Source of the DNA: Hofstenia miamia
Lineage: Eukaryota; Xenacoelomorpha; Acoela
Length of the DNA stretch: 64,000 nt
Assembly: GCA_004352715.1 (NCBI GenBank)
Contig: SCFE01000041.1
Coordinates: forward strand, 772,917 to 836,916
Direction: 5' to 3'
Shown: positions 61,424-64,000 of the stretch, in pieces
Numbering within the stretch: the first letter of the stretch is position 1
Layout: every line of letters starts with the position of its first letter
The notes under the pieces: model-generated
Databases searched by the model: none
What the model was told of the DNA's origin: nothing
What the model saw: only the letters and a program-made list of their open reading frames with translations
Made by a program: the position numbers and the translations under genes

Positions 61424-63013
61424 TTAAACAAGGAATTCAATTTTGTAAAAGTGAGAAAATTCAACAACGTAAGCACTAATTGAAGAGCACTTGGCCATTG
61501 CATAAACACACTCAAGTTCCTGTTCTCGGCCCTGAAACTTCAATGTATTAATTTTTTTTAAAAACTTCCTGTCAGCAATGTTAAATACGTCCAAACTTTT
61601 CTTCGACTCATTGAATGCAACTAAAATACTGTTCTGTATAAAAAACGTTTGTCTATATTCGCTGTCATGGACTCCCAACTTATAACGCATAGTTCCTTCG
61701 TAAGAATATACATAAATGAATGTCGACTGATCCCCAGTGAAAACAATGTGTTCTAAGCTTTCGCTAACACTCATCCTCGTTGGATGCCAGTCCAGTTTAA
61801 AAGATATTCTATCATAATTATTACCATTATGATAGTACTTGAATAAGTCTCCAGAACTACAAAAAATATAGATACACGTTAGGCAAGGACTCGAACACAT
61901 CGTTAAGACATTATTTAATTCACGTATTGCTGAAGGAAGAGAATGATATTGCGTCCACCCTAGAGAAATTACGTCCAATTTAGATTCATGAAGTAAAAGA
62001 ATTGTTTGATCTGAGAACACAGACATAAGTTTAGGCTCATTATAGTTTAAGATAGTTTCCCTTAAGAAGTTGTCTTCATAAAATGTTCTTATATAAAAGT
62101 TACCCATCTTCGTAATTAATAGGAATAAGTAACCAAGATCAATATCATAGCAGATGTCTTTGACCCTATCATTTGCAGGGTCATATACAAAATTGGTGAT
62201 ATTAGCTGCCCTTACATTGTCATAAAAAAAATCATTGCCTGATGTAAGAACTTGTCCAGCATAATCCCTGATATTGCTTTGTAGTCGATAAAAACCTTTT
62301 CGATTAGAATATTTTCCATCGATGGAGAGTGATTTAATTTCAAAGAAATGCCTTTCGGTTTCTTTTAAATTACAAATTTCATGCATTTTCTCGTAACACT
62401 TAAGAACCATGGGATCGTCTGCATCTTTTCGAAAATGGGAAATTAGCTGAACTGAGTTTTTTATTTCTTCCTGAAACGATTCCAAGCTTCGCAATTCCTT
62501 TGATAATTCATTTAGTATTTCTTTGCGTTCTTGATTAAATTGTTCTATTTGATCATTGAAGGTGTTGTTTACAAATGTTAGAAGATCTTCATGCCTTTGT
62601 TCAATTTCCCGCTTTAATTCATATGCATCTACCTCGAAATTAATTTTCTCCTTTTCTAATCGAGAGATAATTTTGGAAACATCGAGCATTTTCTTTAAAT
62701 GCATTTCTTTAAACGACAAAAAACAGTCTCGACTAACATGAGCTTTGACGGCTAAATCACAAAATTTGTGGCCATTGTGATTTTCTTCTTTGCAACGAAC
62801 GCAAATAAATTGCATGCAGCTTATTTCTTGGCAAAAATACTTACTCGTTACACCATGCAAAAAGCAATTTAGTGCTTCTTCGGATGCAGGTGGATACTTT
62901 AATGCGATTTCATTAGCATGATTAACATGGCAACTGGGACAAAATAAATATCGGCATACTTCGCATTGTTCCAACTCAGAAACAATTTTACATGAAGAAC
63001 ATCTTTCCAGCAT
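61424..63013 (-). CDS. TRIM-like B-box/coiled-coil protein without RING
   Basis: Intact 529-residue frame. ATG at 63013 is preferred to an upstream non-ATG extension because the first zinc-binding cysteine is residue 5. Residues 5-32 form a B-box 1-like finger (C5, C8, C17, C20, C25, C28, H29/H32). Residues 50-82 form a B-box 2 (C50, H53, C61, C66, C71, C74, H79, H82), with slightly wide spacing. Residues about 100-195 are a charged coiled coil (KREIEQRHEDLLTFVNNTFN, ERKEILNELSKELRSLESFQ) expected to dimerise. Residues about 280-529 show repeated beta-strand blades (YIFCSSGDLFKYYH, HIVFTGDQSTFIYVYSYEG) like an NHL or WD-type propeller, without clear consensus repeats. No RING precedes the B-boxes, so ubiquitin-ligase activity is doubtful; a cytoplasmic scaffold or RNA/protein-binding role is the inference. 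TTTTAG 11 bases before the ATG could be a 3' splice site for a 5' leader exon or trans-spliced leader. Confidence 0.88.
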   Translation of the reverse strand: MLERCSSCKIVSELEQCEVCRYLFCPSCHVNHANEIALKYPPASEEALNCFLHGVTSKYFCQEISCMQFICVRCKEENHNGHKFCDLAVKAHVSRDCFLSFKEMHLKKMLDVSKIISRLEKEKINFEVDAYELKREIEQRHEDLLTFVNNTFNDQIEQFNQERKEILNELSKELRSLESFQEEIKNSVQLISHFRKDADDPMVLKCYEKMHEICNLKETERHFFEIKSLSIDGKYSNRKGFYRLQSNIRDYAGQVLTSGNDFFYDNVRAANITNFVYDPANDRVKDICYDIDLGYLFLLITKMGNFYIRTFYEDNFLRETILNYNEPKLMSVFSDQTILLLHESKLDVISLGWTQYHSLPSAIRELNNVLTMCSSPCLTCIYIFCSSGDLFKYYHNGNNYDRISFKLDWHPTRMSVSESLEHIVFTGDQSTFIYVYSYEGTMRYKLGVHDSEYRQTFFIQNSILVAFNESKKSLDVFNIADRKFLKKINTLKFQGREQELECVYAMAKCSSISAYVVEFSHFYKIEFLV

Positions 63014-63347
63014 TGCGGAGATTTCTAAAATGTAATAACCATTCACAAAACTTGTAACAATTCTGCACAAAAATTATATAATCATTTATTTTACTCCACA
63101 TATTGTTTGAGCTCTTTTTATTAAATAACATTTACTTTACGTAACTCAGTATACACATCATTTATTCTAATTAATAAAAATTTTCTTGTATGTATTCAGA
63201 AGATGACATTGCAACCGAAGCTCAAATCTAGTAATTTTTCATGCTATAAATGTTGAAACTACAGTGTATTCAATGAGAGTAATCTATGCTCTTAATATAG
63301 ACACCATTCGATAATCAGATAATGTATTTATTGTAGCAGGGTTGACT

Positions 63348-63394
63348 GATTATAATCACTGATTATAATCAAGCTATTAAAATCGGATTATAAT
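63348..63394. promoter_or_regulatory. Cluster of three GATTATAATC palindromes
   Basis: GATTATAATC at 63348-63357 and 63361-63370, and GATTATAAT at 63386-63394, about 335-380 bases upstream of the B-box gene start. Each is a pair of TAATC sites back to back, the core of Otx/Bicoid-class homeodomain sites. Regulatory use is inferred only from position and clustering. Confidence 0.3.
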
Positions 63395-63799
63395 TGAAAT
63401 TTTAAAAAACAAAATCAACAGTTGATTTAGATACATGGTTTACGTGGTTACGCAGGCCTTTCACGTGCAAAATATTTATGAGGCGTAGGCACGAGCGACT
63501 GATTTGTTGTGAATAACTCAAATGCGCGAATTGAATGAATCGAGCGCGTGTGTTACATAACAGTACATTTTAACATTTGTATAGTGTGTTGTACGTACAC
63601 CCTGCGTCACATTTTTTCGTACCATCTTAAAATCTCTGTTTCGCTTTAAAAAGGGTGACAAATTTTTTCGTAGGGCTCAAAGTTCTTGGTTTTTCTGTTT
63701 GTTTGAATGGCAACAGCGTCAATTAAACTGTTAACAGATACACCAGGTTATGGATAAACAAGTCACTTTTCGTAAAACATGCATTCACCCTATCTGGGT
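63395..63799. other. Intergenic, no gene recognised
   Basis: Slightly GC- and CpG-richer than average (for example GAGCGCGTGTG near 63541). It may include the 5' part of the Tc1-like element that follows, but no coding match is visible. Confidence 0.4.
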
Positions 63800-63804
63800 A
63801 AATA

Positions 63805-64000
63805 AATTCGGATATGTATATTCAATTAATGGAAAATTACGCAATCCCCTTGGTGGACAGCATTCTTCCTGATGGCTTTGTTTTACAACAAGATAATTGC
63901 AGCATTCATGTCTCAATTAAGACCCTTGATTTTTTTGAAAGAAGGGGCATAGAAGTTCTTCCATGGCCCAGCCGTAGCCCAGATCTGAACTTTATGGAAA
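63805..64000 (+). pseudogene. Tc1-like transposase fragment, runs off window
   Basis: An open frame to the window edge reads NSDMYIQLMENYAIPLVDSI, FVLQQDNCSIHVSIKTLDFF (second catalytic Asp in QQDN) and IEVLPWPSRSPDLNFMEN (third acidic residue). This is the core of a Tc1-family DDE transposase. An in-frame stop lies just upstream (near 63800), and no N-terminal helix region is seen, so the copy is probably broken, but the 3' part beyond 64000 cannot be assessed. Confidence 0.8.

Noticed and set aside
1-64000. CRISPR arrays, bacterial operons or phage genes
   Set aside because: No regularly spaced repeats with unique spacers and no prokaryotic gene organisation; all content is animal-type.

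Overview
This is AT-rich, repeat-dominated DNA from an animal genome, most likely an invertebrate metazoan. The evidence is four intronless animal-type reading frames (three rhodopsin-class GPCRs and one B-box/coiled-coil protein) set among Penelope-like, LINE, Tc1/mariner and hAT debris, (TA)n/(TATACA)n microsatellites and N-filled assembly gaps. Nothing bacterial or plasmid-like was seen, and the phylum cannot be fixed from this sequence alone.

Layout. 1-3.2 kb: intergenic DNA and GPCR paralogue 1 (minus strand, one frameshift). 4.3-5.7 kb: a decayed Penelope-like element (PLE) with reverse transcriptase and GIY-YIG remnants. 7.9-8.7 kb: a LINE RT scrap and a foldback element, then a 1-kb gap. 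9.7-10.2 kb: a second PLE tail. 13.2-14.4 kb: a diverged 0.6-kb tandem duplication. 15-28 kb: a transposon graveyard with a mariner pseudogene, a solo LTR with matching TSD, a Tc1 remnant, a hAT-like element, a LINE tail and a 905-bp mariner with good inverted repeats. 29.6-30.6 kb: GPCR paralogue 2 (intact, plus strand). 32.0-33.2 kb: a PLE scrap and a 1-kb gap. 36.3-46.3 kb: a long block almost free of CpG, interrupted by a younger CpG-bearing mariner (37.5-39.0 kb) that carries a perfect 199-bp internal duplication. 48.3-49.3 kb: GPCR paralogue 3 (intact, minus strand). 49.7-60.6 kb: LINE, PLE and hAT remnants, including an internally deleted hAT with a perfect 8-bp target duplication. 59.8-61.2 kb: microsatellite fields. 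61.4-63.0 kb: an intact 529-codon B-box/coiled-coil gene (minus strand). 63.8-64.0 kb: a Tc1 transposase fragment running off the window.

The host genes visible are three related GPCRs of one lineage-specific family, spread over 47 kb in alternating orientation, and a TRIM-like RING-less protein. The GPCRs share a DRLINVF motif where E/DRY is usual, an almost invariant third-loop block, N-terminal glycosylation sites and a CCAAT box upstream; they are probably receptors for small peptide or amine-like ligands. No operon-like cooperation is implied. I did not find a convincing new multi-gene system. The strongest unexplained signal is the CpG-depleted 10-kb block, followed by the shared GPCR promoter and loop features and the rearranged mariner. 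Several apparent duplications abut N bases and are probably assembly or haplotype artefacts.
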